A stretch of 29,088 nt of DNA from positions 1 through 29,088 of the IMG/VR virus record IMGVR_UViG_3300032116_001000; one strand, 5' to 3'. The notes under the pieces are model-generated. The model made no database searches. It saw only the letters and a program-made list of their open reading frames with translations, and was not told the origin of the DNA. This DNA comes from a virus. Positions 7,552-14,522 of the stretch are shown here, in pieces (positions within the stretch are counted from its first letter, which is position 1; the number at the start of each line of letters is the position of its first letter). A program made the position numbers and the translations under genes.

Positions 7552-8067
7552 TTACCACTCTGGCTGCTTCCAAACAGGAATGAACTCGCCATCATCTGTT
7601 TGTTGATACAACACGACTTCATTTTTAATTTTTGCACGTAGCTCCTGTTTTGTAGGTACATTCTTAGAAGTAATAAGACCATCTTTTCTTGGTCTACCCC
7701 TATGCAATGTAGATAAAAATTCTCTAACCATCATAACATCATCTTCTGACATTAGGTATTTTACTGGTTTCTTTTTAGAATCCAACGTATATGTCATCTT
7801 AGGTCTTGTTATAAAACCTTTTTCAATATACTCCAGTATTCTATTTCTGTGTCTATTTAACAATGCTGCAGCTTCGTTAATTGTATATGCTTGCTGCAAA
7901 TTCTTTTTAGCATCGCTAAGAGAGTATCCGATACGTTTAGCCTGATCATAGTTCCAGGCAGTAATAACGTCGGAAGACTTATTTACGTGCAACTTCTTAT
8001 GTAATTCCCCGTTTAGGAAAAAGTACCGTAAGTCTTTGCTCTTTCGGCTTCTTTTTTCATTAGCCAT
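7552..8067 (-). CDS. Helix-turn-helix DNA-binding protein with AT-hook-like motif
   Basis: A 171-aa protein with a MerR/excisionase-type helix-turn-helix at about 59-110 (YTINEAAALLNRHRNRILEY, then IEKGFITRP and a wing ending in KYLMSEDDV). A basic RGRPRKDG segment follows, resembling an AT-hook. The N-terminus is strongly basic (MANEKRSRKSKD). Such proteins usually regulate transcription or mark a DNA site, and the AT-hook suits an AT-rich genome. ATG 8067 overlaps the upstream zinc-ribbon gene by 55 bases. The targets are unknown. It could control the promoter at 9043-9072, but that is untested. Confidence 0.8.
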   Translation of the reverse strand: MANEKRSRKSKDLRYFFLNGELHKKLHVNKSSDVITAWNYDQAKRIGYSLSDAKKNLQQAYTINEAAALLNRHRNRILEYIEKGFITRPKMTYTLDSKKKPVKYLMSEDDVMMVREFLSTLHRGRPRKDGLITSKNVPTKQELRAKIKNEVVLYQQTDDGEFIPVWKQPEW

Positions 8068-8204
8068 GATGCAAATCTACTCCCTTGTTTGTGAAAGACC
8101 CATCTTTTAGCACACTTAATACAGTAAAGCTCAAGGTGATCATATTGAGAATAAACTCTGTCTATGAATACCCTGCCAGTTCTACACCTTCTACAAAACA
8201 TCAT
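8013..8204 (-). CDS. Small zinc-ribbon protein
   Basis: About 63 aa from ATG 8204, which overlaps the upstream TGA as ATGA. The frame also allows a start at 8234, but that has no ribosome site. Two CxxC pairs (CRRC near the N-terminus and CIKC 24 residues later) define a compact zinc ribbon. The C-terminal half is basic and aromatic (KRWVFHKQGSRFASWLMKK). Zinc ribbons of this size commonly bind nucleic acid or act as adaptors. The gene sits between the metallophosphoesterase and an HTH protein. The function is not recognisable beyond the fold. Confidence 0.75.
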   Translation of the reverse strand: MMFCRRCRTGRVFIDRVYSQYDHLELYCIKCAKRWVFHKQGSRFASWLMKKEAERAKTYGTFS

Positions 8205-9016
8205 AGGGTGAATAGTTTCCCATCCACTACGCATGTATAGTTTGGAGAAATGTGAATCATATTAATATGTGGATATTTTCCATTTTCAATATGTGCAATA
8301 GCAAAACCTTTTTGCCAGTCATGGTGTTGTGTGTATTTCATTCCTGGACCTTTTTCGTCGCACATGTGCCCAATCTCATAACCTCTGATTGTTTCGCCCT
8401 TACCATTATTTCTTAACTCATAAGTTTGAAGGTGTGAAGCAATTCTGTGTGAATGTCCACGTATTAAAGAGATTTGCATATCTTCCATGTCTTTTCTTAC
8501 TGCTCCAGTTGCGCTTATAGACATTCCATGATGTACGTGAATATCTCCAAATCGTTTCTTTGGCAGTTCGTTATAAAATATGTAGTCATATCCTAAAGAG
8601 TCTAAACTCCATAAAGATTCTGGTGTAACATGCTTTGCATATTCTGGTATTTTTTTATCTAAGTAGTCAAAAATTCTGATATCATGATTTCCTAGTGCAG
8701 AAAACAATTGTGCGTTTGGCAGCATCTTTCTTGTTTTTTCATAAAACTCTCTAGCACCGCTAGCTTCAATACGCATATCTTTTATCATTAGCTCTAGGTC
8801 ATTTGTTACGTTATCGTCTTTATATGCTTTAATAAACTCTGTTGGCTTACCATCAGTATATTTACTATAACATGCCTGATCGTCAGTATCCCCAAGGTAG
8901 TCGACTACATCTGGCTTAAACCATTTCATTACCTTAAACCATAAAGCAATGGCTTTATCATCCTGATATGGGAATTGCTGGTCGGATGATAGCATCCACT
9001 TTAAATCGTTACTCAT
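8201..9016 (-). CDS. Calcineurin-like metallophosphoesterase
   Basis: A 271-aa phosphoesterase with the family motifs in order: SDQQFPYQD (D12, with Q14 in place of the usual H of DxH), GDTDD (D43), GNHD (110-112), HVHHG (162-163) and GHSH (187-190). These would form a two-metal site for hydrolysing phosphomonoesters, phosphodiesters or cyclic nucleotides. The substrate cannot be read from sequence. ATG 9016 follows a 52-base gap with a good promoter candidate, so this is probably the first gene of the replication transcription unit. The D-x-Q variant of motif I occurs in other phage enzymes of this class, as far as I know. Confidence 0.92.
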   Translation of the reverse strand: MSNDLKWMLSSDQQFPYQDDKAIALWFKVMKWFKPDVVDYLGDTDDQACYSKYTDGKPTEFIKAYKDDNVTNDLELMIKDMRIEASGAREFYEKTRKMLPNAQLFSALGNHDIRIFDYLDKKIPEYAKHVTPESLWSLDSLGYDYIFYNELPKKRFGDIHVHHGMSISATGAVRKDMEDMQISLIRGHSHRIASHLQTYELRNNGKGETIRGYEIGHMCDEKGPGMKYTQHHDWQKGFAIAHIENGKYPHINMIHISPNYTCVVDGKLFTL

Positions 9017-9042
9017 TAAGAACCCTTCTGTGTCCTATATCT

Positions 9043-9072
9043 ATTCTACTCTTGCCCTGACTATAAAGTCAA
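9043..9072 (-). promoter_or_regulatory. Candidate promoter opening the replication module
   Basis: TTGACT (9067-9072) and TAGAAT (9043-9048) are separated by 18 bases, upstream of the metallophosphoesterase gene. Each box matches the sigma70 consensus at 5/6. The -35 box overlaps an inverted repeat at 9058-9071. Confidence 0.6.
9058..9071. promoter_or_regulatory. Inverted repeat over the -35 box, operator-like
   Basis: TGACT, four bases, AGTCA: a perfect 5-bp inverted repeat that covers the -35 element of the promoter at 9043-9072. The position would suit a repressor. No cognate protein is proven. Confidence 0.35.
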
Positions 9073-9332
9073 GCTATTTTGTGAGCATATCTATGTTCTA
9101 TCTCCGTACATGGAAATAGATTATTTATTGAGTTGTTTTGTGTATCACCATCTAAATGATGAACCGTCTCCCAAGCCTTCAGGATCCTATTTAGTTTTTT
9201 TTCTAGCACTAACCTATGTTCGTAATACCATCCACCATTAAAAGACTTAGGATGCTCTGGTACCCAGACAATTGTATATTTATTTAGTTTTTCTTTTTTA
9301 CGCTTAGACCAATCTTCGATTGGCTTATACAC
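9069..9332 (-). CDS. Small HNH endonuclease
   Basis: An 87-aa protein with an HNH_3-type nuclease motif: YYEHRLV (E38, H39, R40), then VHHLDGD (H58, H59, D61), NN (66-67) and NNL (70-72). It is full length for a stand-alone HNH unit of this type. The start is GTG at 9332, overlapping the upstream TAG as TAGTG. Small HNH genes in phages are often selfish homing elements, although a role in packaging or DNA nicking is also known for some. Its place is at the border between the structural and replication modules. The tight coupling suggests it is expressed with the tail genes. Confidence 0.85.
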   Translation of the reverse strand: MYKPIEDWSKRKKEKLNKYTIVWVPEHPKSFNGGWYYEHRLVLEKKLNRILKAWETVHHLDGDTQNNSINNLFPCTEIEHRYAHKIA

Positions 9333-9943
9333 TACTTATATAGTCTAACAGTGACATCAAATGTTGCCAATAGCCTATTTTTTAGTGCGCTATATGTTGT
9401 TTGTGGTGCATTGATGCCAGCTCTATAAACTGTTCCATCGCTTCCATTTTTTTTAGGCATAAAACTAAAAGACTGTTTATCTGAACCTATCTGGTAGTAA
9501 TCTAACCTTGCCCCCACTGCCTGAGACCTACTACTCTGAATGCCGTTTGGATGAAAAAATAAACTAGATGTTGATGCTGATAAAACCTCGTATCGTACAT
9601 ATGAAATTCCAGGTAAGTATGTTGAGAGTACTGTTGGCGTAACTGATCTAACCACTCTTGTATTAACACTACTAAAATTAATAATATTATCAATCCATTT
9701 AAATGGATAGTCAACATAAGATGATCCAGGATTATTAGTTGTAGATGCCATAGTTCCAGAGCTTGTTGATCCACTGGTTACACCAACTGGACCAGATACC
9801 AATACTGGAGCCTCTACCGCTGGAAGCTTATATATCTGTGCAATTTGAGAAGATAGGTAATTAACATTCTGTATTAGCTTATTTAATACATTTATATCTA
9901 TTGGGTCTCCTGGCTCAAATGGCTTCAGGTAATTGATTGTCAA
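9332..9943 (-). CDS. Probable tail-associated structural protein
   Basis: A 203-aa protein. The N-terminus (FEPGDPIDINVLNKLIQNVN) resembles the attachment helix seen at the start of many phage tail or fibre-base proteins. A Ser/Thr/Gly-rich linker follows (TSGSTSSGTMAST), then a beta-rich C-terminal domain (PGISYVRYEVLSASTSSLFF, FDVTVRLYK) that looks like a receptor or decoration domain. The start is TTG at 9943 with GGGGAG eight bases upstream, and it overlaps the preceding TGA (TTGA). Function is inferred from context behind the fibre gene. No named family is recognised. Confidence 0.75.
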   Translation of the reverse strand: MTINYLKPFEPGDPIDINVLNKLIQNVNYLSSQIAQIYKLPAVEAPVLVSGPVGVTSGSTSSGTMASTTNNPGSSYVDYPFKWIDNIINFSSVNTRVVRSVTPTVLSTYLPGISYVRYEVLSASTSSLFFHPNGIQSSRSQAVGARLDYYQIGSDKQSFSFMPKKNGSDGTVYRAGINAPQTTYSALKNRLLATFDVTVRLYK

Positions 9944-10419
9944 CTTATTGGCTCCCCGTCCTTATGCAATTCAGCCTCTTTATTGCTTACTAAAAGTATT
10001 GAATCAATATCAATACCAAACTTAGTAAACACATCTGGGCTTGTAATATGCTGTTTTTTACTATTTACCACTAGATATATTTTACCATTTGATATGTCCT
10101 TAATCACAGTACCGTCTCTAAAGCCTAGAATGCCCCCTAGGACCGTCTTAGATAAAGATTCTGGACTTCCATACCAAACTGAAAATCCCCAGCTCTCTAA
10201 AGCCCTCTGAGAGATTATCCTATACTTTTTACCATTTTTAATAAAATAAGTATTGATCCCGTCAAATACGGCCACCCCGCTTGGATAGGCGGTAGGTACC
10301 GTCGGAGGTTCTATTAAGCTATTCTGTTGGTCTATCTTCAGAATTGCTCTTGTTAACCATTCGAGTAATTTCTGCACGAAGGATAGCAATTTGAGTTTCA
10401 TAATTTGATACCAGCTCAC
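9940..10419 (-). CDS. Tail or surface accessory protein with an amphipathic N-terminus
   Basis: A protein of up to 159 aa. The first 30 residues are amphipathic (KLLSFVQKLLEWLTRAILK), a Pro-rich linker follows (EPPTVPTAYPSG), then a domain with two similar lobes (FDGINTYFIKNGKKYRIIS and ISNGKIYLVVNSKKQHITS). That GKKxxI/Y pattern resembles repeated surface-protein modules, though I cannot name the family. The start is uncertain: GTG 10419 or ATG 10401, both with poor ribosome sites and both inside the 54-aa ORF in another frame. The stop overlaps the next gene. It is probably tail-associated, and a membrane-active role of the N-terminal helix is also possible. Confidence 0.7.
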   Translation of the reverse strand: MSWYQIMKLKLLSFVQKLLEWLTRAILKIDQQNSLIEPPTVPTAYPSGVAVFDGINTYFIKNGKKYRIISQRALESWGFSVWYGSPESLSKTVLGGILGFRDGTVIKDISNGKIYLVVNSKKQHITSPDVFTKFGIDIDSILLVSNKEAELHKDGEPIS

Positions 10420-10483
10420 CGATTCTTTGTTGTAGTGCCAATACTACCAATTCAGCCTTGTTCTGTTGTTCGTTGTTTTCCAT
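10319..10483 (-). CDS. 54-aa coiled-coil ORF overlapping the next gene
   Basis: A short ORF of 54 aa beginning MENNEQQNKAELVVLALQQR. Hydrophobic residues at heptad-like spacing (LVVLALQQRIGELV, IAILRAEITRM) suggest a coiled coil. ATG 10483 has an excellent GAGAGG five bases before it, much better than the start of the overlapping 159-aa ORF, so translation here is likely. It shares about 100 bases with that ORF in a different frame. A candidate promoter and two palindromes lie directly upstream. It may be a small fibre-assembly or lysis-related protein, but the function is unknown. Confidence 0.65.
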   Translation of the reverse strand: MENNEQQNKAELVVLALQQRIGELVSNYETQIAILRAEITRMVNKSNSEDRPTE

Positions 10484-10494
10484 TTTTACCTCTC

Positions 10495-10514
10495 AGTATA
10501 TACTTATAATAAGT
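10495..10514. promoter_or_regulatory. Two overlapping palindromes behind the fibre gene
   Basis: AGTATATACT (10495-10504) is a perfect 10-base palindrome. ACTTATAATAAGT (10502-10514) is a 6-bp inverted repeat with one centre base. They overlap by three bases and cover the -10 and start region of the promoter candidate at 10503-10531. Operator-like, unproven. Confidence 0.35.
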
Positions 10515-10531
10515 CTACCATTATGACTCAA
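10503..10531 (-). promoter_or_regulatory. Candidate promoter for the 54-aa ORF
   Basis: TTGAGT (10526-10531) and TATAAG (10503-10508) are separated by 17 bases on the minus strand. The -35 box lies in the last codons of the fibre gene. Matches to consensus are 4/6 and 5/6, in an AT-rich setting where chance hits are common. Confidence 0.35.
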
Positions 10532-13214
10532 GAGCGTCAAGTCTTGATTTAATAGATAATATAGAGTCGTTCTGTGTTTGAATAATCTTTAATAGTCCTG
10601 GTATTATGAAGTCGGCATTCCATCTTTGTGGAGTTCCATCTGCATCACGATCCACAGCTATTGGATAAACTTCTTCTAGCTCTTCTGCTATAAATCCTGG
10701 TAAATCCATGCCATACCTTGCGTCATCTTCTGGCAAATATCCTTGTTTATAGGTGAAAGATCTTACTGGCAAATTTAATAAAGTAGACGGATCAAGGTCT
10801 GGTTTCTCTGAAATATTAACAATATTTTCTTTAAATCTAATGCTAGAACCAGAAGCAGCAACTAATCTTGAGGCTGGAGTTGTTGCGTCGTTAACTCTTG
10901 CTGCACCACCGCTTGTAGAAACTGGGTATCCTGGATAGTATATATAACTATTAAATGTTGCATTTGACGTAACGGTTCCAGAAGCATTTATTGCAAATCC
11001 GCCGTTTGCCAAAGACATTCCTTCTTCTCCAATTAAACTATATCCGCCAAATCCGTTTCCCTGTATTTGAACAAATTGTCCAAACCTAACTGGTTTAGAT
11101 GTAAATATTGAATAAACATTATTTATTCCAGTTGTTCCAGCAAACAGCCTCAGTGTTCCGCCAGAGTTAATTAATCCATCTGCATCCATGCTAAACCCAG
11201 CAATGGTTCCAGTAGTTGAAGTTATTTCACCACTAAAAGATGCATTTCCAGAAGGAGTAAGGAATACAGTTCTTGTACCGCTAGTATTCCATATTTCAAT
11301 TCCAGAGCTACTTAGTTTTACTGTATTGGTTGTTCCAGATCCGCTGTTAACTAATACGTTATTAAGATTAATTGTTCCAGTTGTTATAACTCCACCAGAA
11401 ATCGATGTTACATTAGAGTTAACCTGATTTGCTGCAATTGCTGTCTGTCCAGTCCCAGCAATAGTAAATGTTCCAGTAGCGGTAACATCTCCTGCTGCGC
11501 TAACATTAAAGTTTGATCCAAGACTAAATTGGCCAGTGCTATATAAGCCCACTGCTTGGCCAGAAGAGTTTGTTGTAGTAAGAGAAGTAGGACCTAATGT
11601 AAATCCTCCTATTTGTCCGCCAGTAGCAACTATTTGTCCAGTGTTTGCCTGTATAGTTACAAGTGGGGATCCTCCTGTTGAAGCATTGTATCCTACGAGT
11701 CCGAGAGAACTCATTTCTACACGACCCGCAGTACCAGTAACACGGATTGCCCCACCATTTACAATTAAGCTTCCACCAGAGTTAATATTTAAATTAGCAG
11801 TCATTGTTGATGCTTGTGTTACGTTTAATGAACCTTTAACTGTTAATGCTGATCCATCCCAAGTAAGTTGGTCTTTTAGGCTAAATTTTCCAGCAGCATC
11901 TAAATAAAATGCAGTATTTGAGTTGTTATATACACCACCTCCATAATATATTTTTGGCAATAGGCTGGCTCCGTCAAGCACAATCCTATTTGTTCCAGTT
12001 GGCGAGTCATCTGATCCAACATATATAATTCCTGCAATTCCAGTATTTGTTTTAAATCTATCTGCATCAACTGTATTTGCCTGGATTTTATCTCCAACAA
12101 TTGTATTTGCTGCAATTAGATTTCCTACAATTGTTCCAGAAGTAATAGATGTTGAAGCATTTATTGTTGATGGAGTTGTTGATGCCGTAGTTGACCATGC
12201 ACCAGCATTGCCAGATGAATCTATAGCCCTTACTCTAACATAATATAGAGTACCAGTAGTTAATCCATTAAAGGTTGCTATGGTTCCGCTTATAACACAA
12301 TCCTGCACAATGCTTGCAAATGAACTAGATGTCGATATCTGAACTTCATACTGACCCCTTGCAAAGTCTACGTCTGATTCTGAGTTTCTGTCCCAATATG
12401 CAATTATATTATCTAAGCCAGACAGCGCTGTTAAATTAAGTGGGGCTGATGGTGCTGATGTATCACCAGGTATTACAACTGATATTGGCACAGACGGAAC
12501 ATAAGAGCTTGGATTACTTCCGTCCGTAGCATTAACCTGAAAATAGTATGTTGTTCCAGACTTTAAATTAAATATTCTTTTTGTATTTTGCCCAGCTTGA
12601 ATAAATAAATACTCATCCCATACAGAAGATGTTCTTCCATATCTAATATAATGTCCTAGCAAATCAGTTGATGTGGATCCAGTCCATGAAACATCTACAT
12701 ATCCAGTAGCACCAGATGTATCTGTAGTATCATTATATGCAAGTACGGATAGACCGCTTGGTACGGATGGTGGTGTTGTATCTATTCCTATTGTTCCAGC
12801 AGATACACTATCTGATGCCTCTGACAATGCTGATACGTTACCGCTTCTATCAACTCCAGTAAATTTAAATGTAAATGGCCCAGTTACTCCTTCTGGCGGA
12901 ACATATGTAACAACGCTATTTATTGAAGCAATAGATCCAAATTTAGTATATGCGCCACCGCTAGAAACATAAACATCAACTCTATTAAAATCTATTGGTG
13001 TTTGATATGCTGTTTCTACCCATTTAACCGATACCCCGCCAACCACAGAAGTAACGTTTGGTTTTGAAGGTACTGGGGGTGGAGTTGTGTCTCCAACAAC
13101 CGTATATGTAAATGCTGGTGACCAATCACCAGAAATTCCATTATCGCTTATAGCCTTGAATCTAAAAGCCCAAGTTCCTGGTGTTAGTCCAGATATTGTT
13201 CTTTTTGTTGTCAT
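10521..13214 (-). CDS. Tail fibre with FN3 domains and C-terminal S74 chaperone
   Basis: An 897-aa tail fibre. It opens with what looks like the second half of an FN3 fold (TISGLTPGTWAFRFKA, 1-40). Three full FN3 domains follow (about 46-139, 145-248, 250-350). The middle (350-780) is Gly/Ser/Thr-rich with triple-stranded-fibre character and two related GFxM/L segments (GGFTLGPTSL, AGFSMDADGL). The end (from about 785) is a peptidase_S74 intramolecular chaperone with SIRFKENI (S791, K795), the usual self-cleavage dyad, and a C-terminal coiled coil. It would trimerise, fold and release the chaperone. ATG 13214 overlaps the upstream stop (TAATG), and an in-frame stop lies three codons upstream, so no longer N-terminus exists. 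Confidence 0.92.
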   Translation of the reverse strand: MTTKRTISGLTPGTWAFRFKAISDNGISGDWSPAFTYTVVGDTTPPPVPSKPNVTSVVGGVSVKWVETAYQTPIDFNRVDVYVSSGGAYTKFGSIASINSVVTYVPPEGVTGPFTFKFTGVDRSGNVSALSEASDSVSAGTIGIDTTPPSVPSGLSVLAYNDTTDTSGATGYVDVSWTGSTSTDLLGHYIRYGRTSSVWDEYLFIQAGQNTKRIFNLKSGTTYYFQVNATDGSNPSSYVPSVPISVVIPGDTSAPSAPLNLTALSGLDNIIAYWDRNSESDVDFARGQYEVQISTSSSFASIVQDCVISGTIATFNGLTTGTLYYVRVRAIDSSGNAGAWSTTASTTPSTINASTSITSGTIVGNLIAANTIVGDKIQANTVDADRFKTNTGIAGIIYVGSDDSPTGTNRIVLDGASLLPKIYYGGGVYNNSNTAFYLDAAGKFSLKDQLTWDGSALTVKGSLNVTQASTMTANLNINSGGSLIVNGGAIRVTGTAGRVEMSSLGLVGYNASTGGSPLVTIQANTGQIVATGGQIGGFTLGPTSLTTTNSSGQAVGLYSTGQFSLGSNFNVSAAGDVTATGTFTIAGTGQTAIAANQVNSNVTSISGGVITTGTINLNNVLVNSGSGTTNTVKLSSSGIEIWNTSGTRTVFLTPSGNASFSGEITSTTGTIAGFSMDADGLINSGGTLRLFAGTTGINNVYSIFTSKPVRFGQFVQIQGNGFGGYSLIGEEGMSLANGGFAINASGTVTSNATFNSYIYYPGYPVSTSGGAARVNDATTPASRLVAASGSSIRFKENIVNISEKPDLDPSTLLNLPVRSFTYKQGYLPEDDARYGMDLPGFIAEELEEVYPIAVDRDADGTPQRWNADFIIPGLLKIIQTQNDSILSIKSRLDALES

Positions 13215-14170
13215 TAAATATCAAATGCCAATCTGTATTCGACGTCGAATGGATACCCGCCTTCAACAATTAATGGTGTTGCCAATACAGATCTGCTTAC
13301 TAATATTGGTTTTTCAAGGTCTGAGTAGTTATCAAACTTTATGGCATCCATAGTTACAATAGATTGTGATGCTCCAGAGTTTACTAAAACTGATATAGAT
13401 TGTGTTTGGCTAATTTCTGGAGATCCCGTAGCAACTAGTTGAGCTATATTATATGTAACTATATTATATCCAAGAGATAGGTTTGCTGCTGGTATTGTAA
13501 GCGTATAGTAGTTTAATCCATCATTAGAAAGCCTTATCATAACAGAGTTTGGTATAGATCCAGATATGTGTAATGCCACCTTTATTTTATCAGAGCTGAT
13601 GTATGGCAAAATTGGTACTATAGAGTTTAGTGTAGACTGTCTAGTTGTAGATGATGGGGCTGTTATTTCAAGTCCGTACTTTCCTATCCTAAGTCTTGGT
13701 GTACCCTCCAAATCATTTGTATGAAATGCAACTCCAGTTGAAAGTGACCAATCTTCATAATCTGGGTCAAATGTGGCTGCAAGTTCTGGGTTATCGTTTA
13801 CGCTATTAAGATTTGTTAGCGTAACCCCACCGCCAGTAGTTATTCCAGATTCATATATAACACCATTAAATGTTGATGGTAATGTAGTTCTAAAAACTAG
13901 TTCAGTTGGAGTTTGTGTATAGTCCAATGTTTTAAAGTTAATTGATGTGGCAAACATTTCAAGCGATAAAAACTCATCTGATATGGATGCAGCAGTTGGT
14001 CCACACCCCAAAACAATTCTAGACGCATACTCATATGACTCCCTAGACAAATATTTTAATATTGCCTCTTTACCTAGAGTAGTTATGATATTTTTTGATC
14101 TAGCTACCTCTACACCATTTTTATAAAATACATACTCTCCACTAAGAGATTTTGGTAAATTGAACTTCAT
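13214..14170 (-). CDS. Tail protein of unknown fold, probably tail-tip or fibre base
   Basis: A protein of about 318 aa from ATG 14170, preceded by AAGGGGG nine bases upstream. The frame also allows an ATG at 14191, which lacks a ribosome site. The N-terminal part (FYKNGVEVARSKNIITTLGKE) is like the start of phage proteins that place a tail-tip domain, and the rest is beta-rich with a jelly-roll look (KIKVALHISGSIPNSVMIRL, YTLTIPAANLSLGYNIVTYN). It sits between the acidic linker protein and the fibre and is coupled to both. Likely a minor tail or carbohydrate-binding protein. The specific role is inferred. Confidence 0.78.
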   Translation of the reverse strand: MKFNLPKSLSGEYVFYKNGVEVARSKNIITTLGKEAILKYLSRESYEYASRIVLGCGPTAASISDEFLSLEMFATSINFKTLDYTQTPTELVFRTTLPSTFNGVIYESGITTGGGVTLTNLNSVNDNPELAATFDPDYEDWSLSTGVAFHTNDLEGTPRLRIGKYGLEITAPSSTTRQSTLNSIVPILPYISSDKIKVALHISGSIPNSVMIRLSNDGLNYYTLTIPAANLSLGYNIVTYNIAQLVATGSPEISQTQSISVLVNSGASQSIVTMDAIKFDNYSDLEKPILVSRSVLATPLIVEGGYPFDVEYRLAFDI

Positions 14171-14522
14171 AGTTTGTAGCCCCCTTAACATCTGAAATTA
14201 TTGCCGTAACATTTGCTAAATATGTACCGTCGCCAGTAAATGATCCAGTTTGTTCAAACAATACTGAATTTACTGCTCCGAGTTTTTCTTCTAGCTCGTC
14301 TTCTGCCTTTTCTAAGTTAGATCCCTCTAAAGATTCTTCTCCAGAACCAGTACTACTGTCTTCCCCAGATTGCTCTGATGATCTTACAAATGATGTCTGA
14401 TATCCATATGGATCTGACTGGTTAACACCGCCAACTAATTCTGCATCAGTGTCGAATGGTGAGAATACGTCTTCCTCACCTTTTACCTGCCTATTTGAAT
14501 AGTTTACTTTTTTATTTTTCAC
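14142..14522 (-). CDS. Acidic Ser/Glu/Gly-rich tail-module protein
   Basis: A 126-aa protein in three parts: a basic N-terminus (KNKKVNYSNRQVKG), a long disordered acidic stretch (SSEQSGEDSSTGSGEESLEG, then KAEDELEEKLG) and a short beta-rich C-terminus (FTGDGTYLANVTAI, NYEVQFTKIS). The start is GTG 14522, overlapping the hub stop as GTGA, with AGGAG six bases upstream. No family is recognised. The layout suggests a flexible connector between the hub and the next tail protein. The C-terminal part resembles small phage tail-tip domains only in composition. Confidence 0.75.
   Translation of the reverse strand: MKNKKVNYSNRQVKGEEDVFSPFDTDAELVGGVNQSDPYGYQTSFVRSSEQSGEDSSTGSGEESLEGSNLEKAEDELEEKLGAVNSVLFEQTGSFTGDGTYLANVTAIISDVKGATNYEVQFTKIS

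Noticed and set aside
9502-9774. Minus-strand open frame of 90 codons inside the 203-aa tail protein gene (likewise 11900-12115 and 16152-16340)
   Set aside because: Shadow frames inside supported genes, with low-complexity translations and no ribosome site.
10753-12972. Plus-strand open frames opposite the fibre gene (10753-10938, 11188-11427, 11536-11907, 12673-12972)
   Set aside because: Proline- and valine-rich translations from the complement of Gly/Thr-rich fibre DNA. No start signals were seen.
13214-13360. Upstream extension of the fibre gene to complete the first FN3 domain
   Set aside because: An in-frame TGA lies three codons upstream of the ATG.
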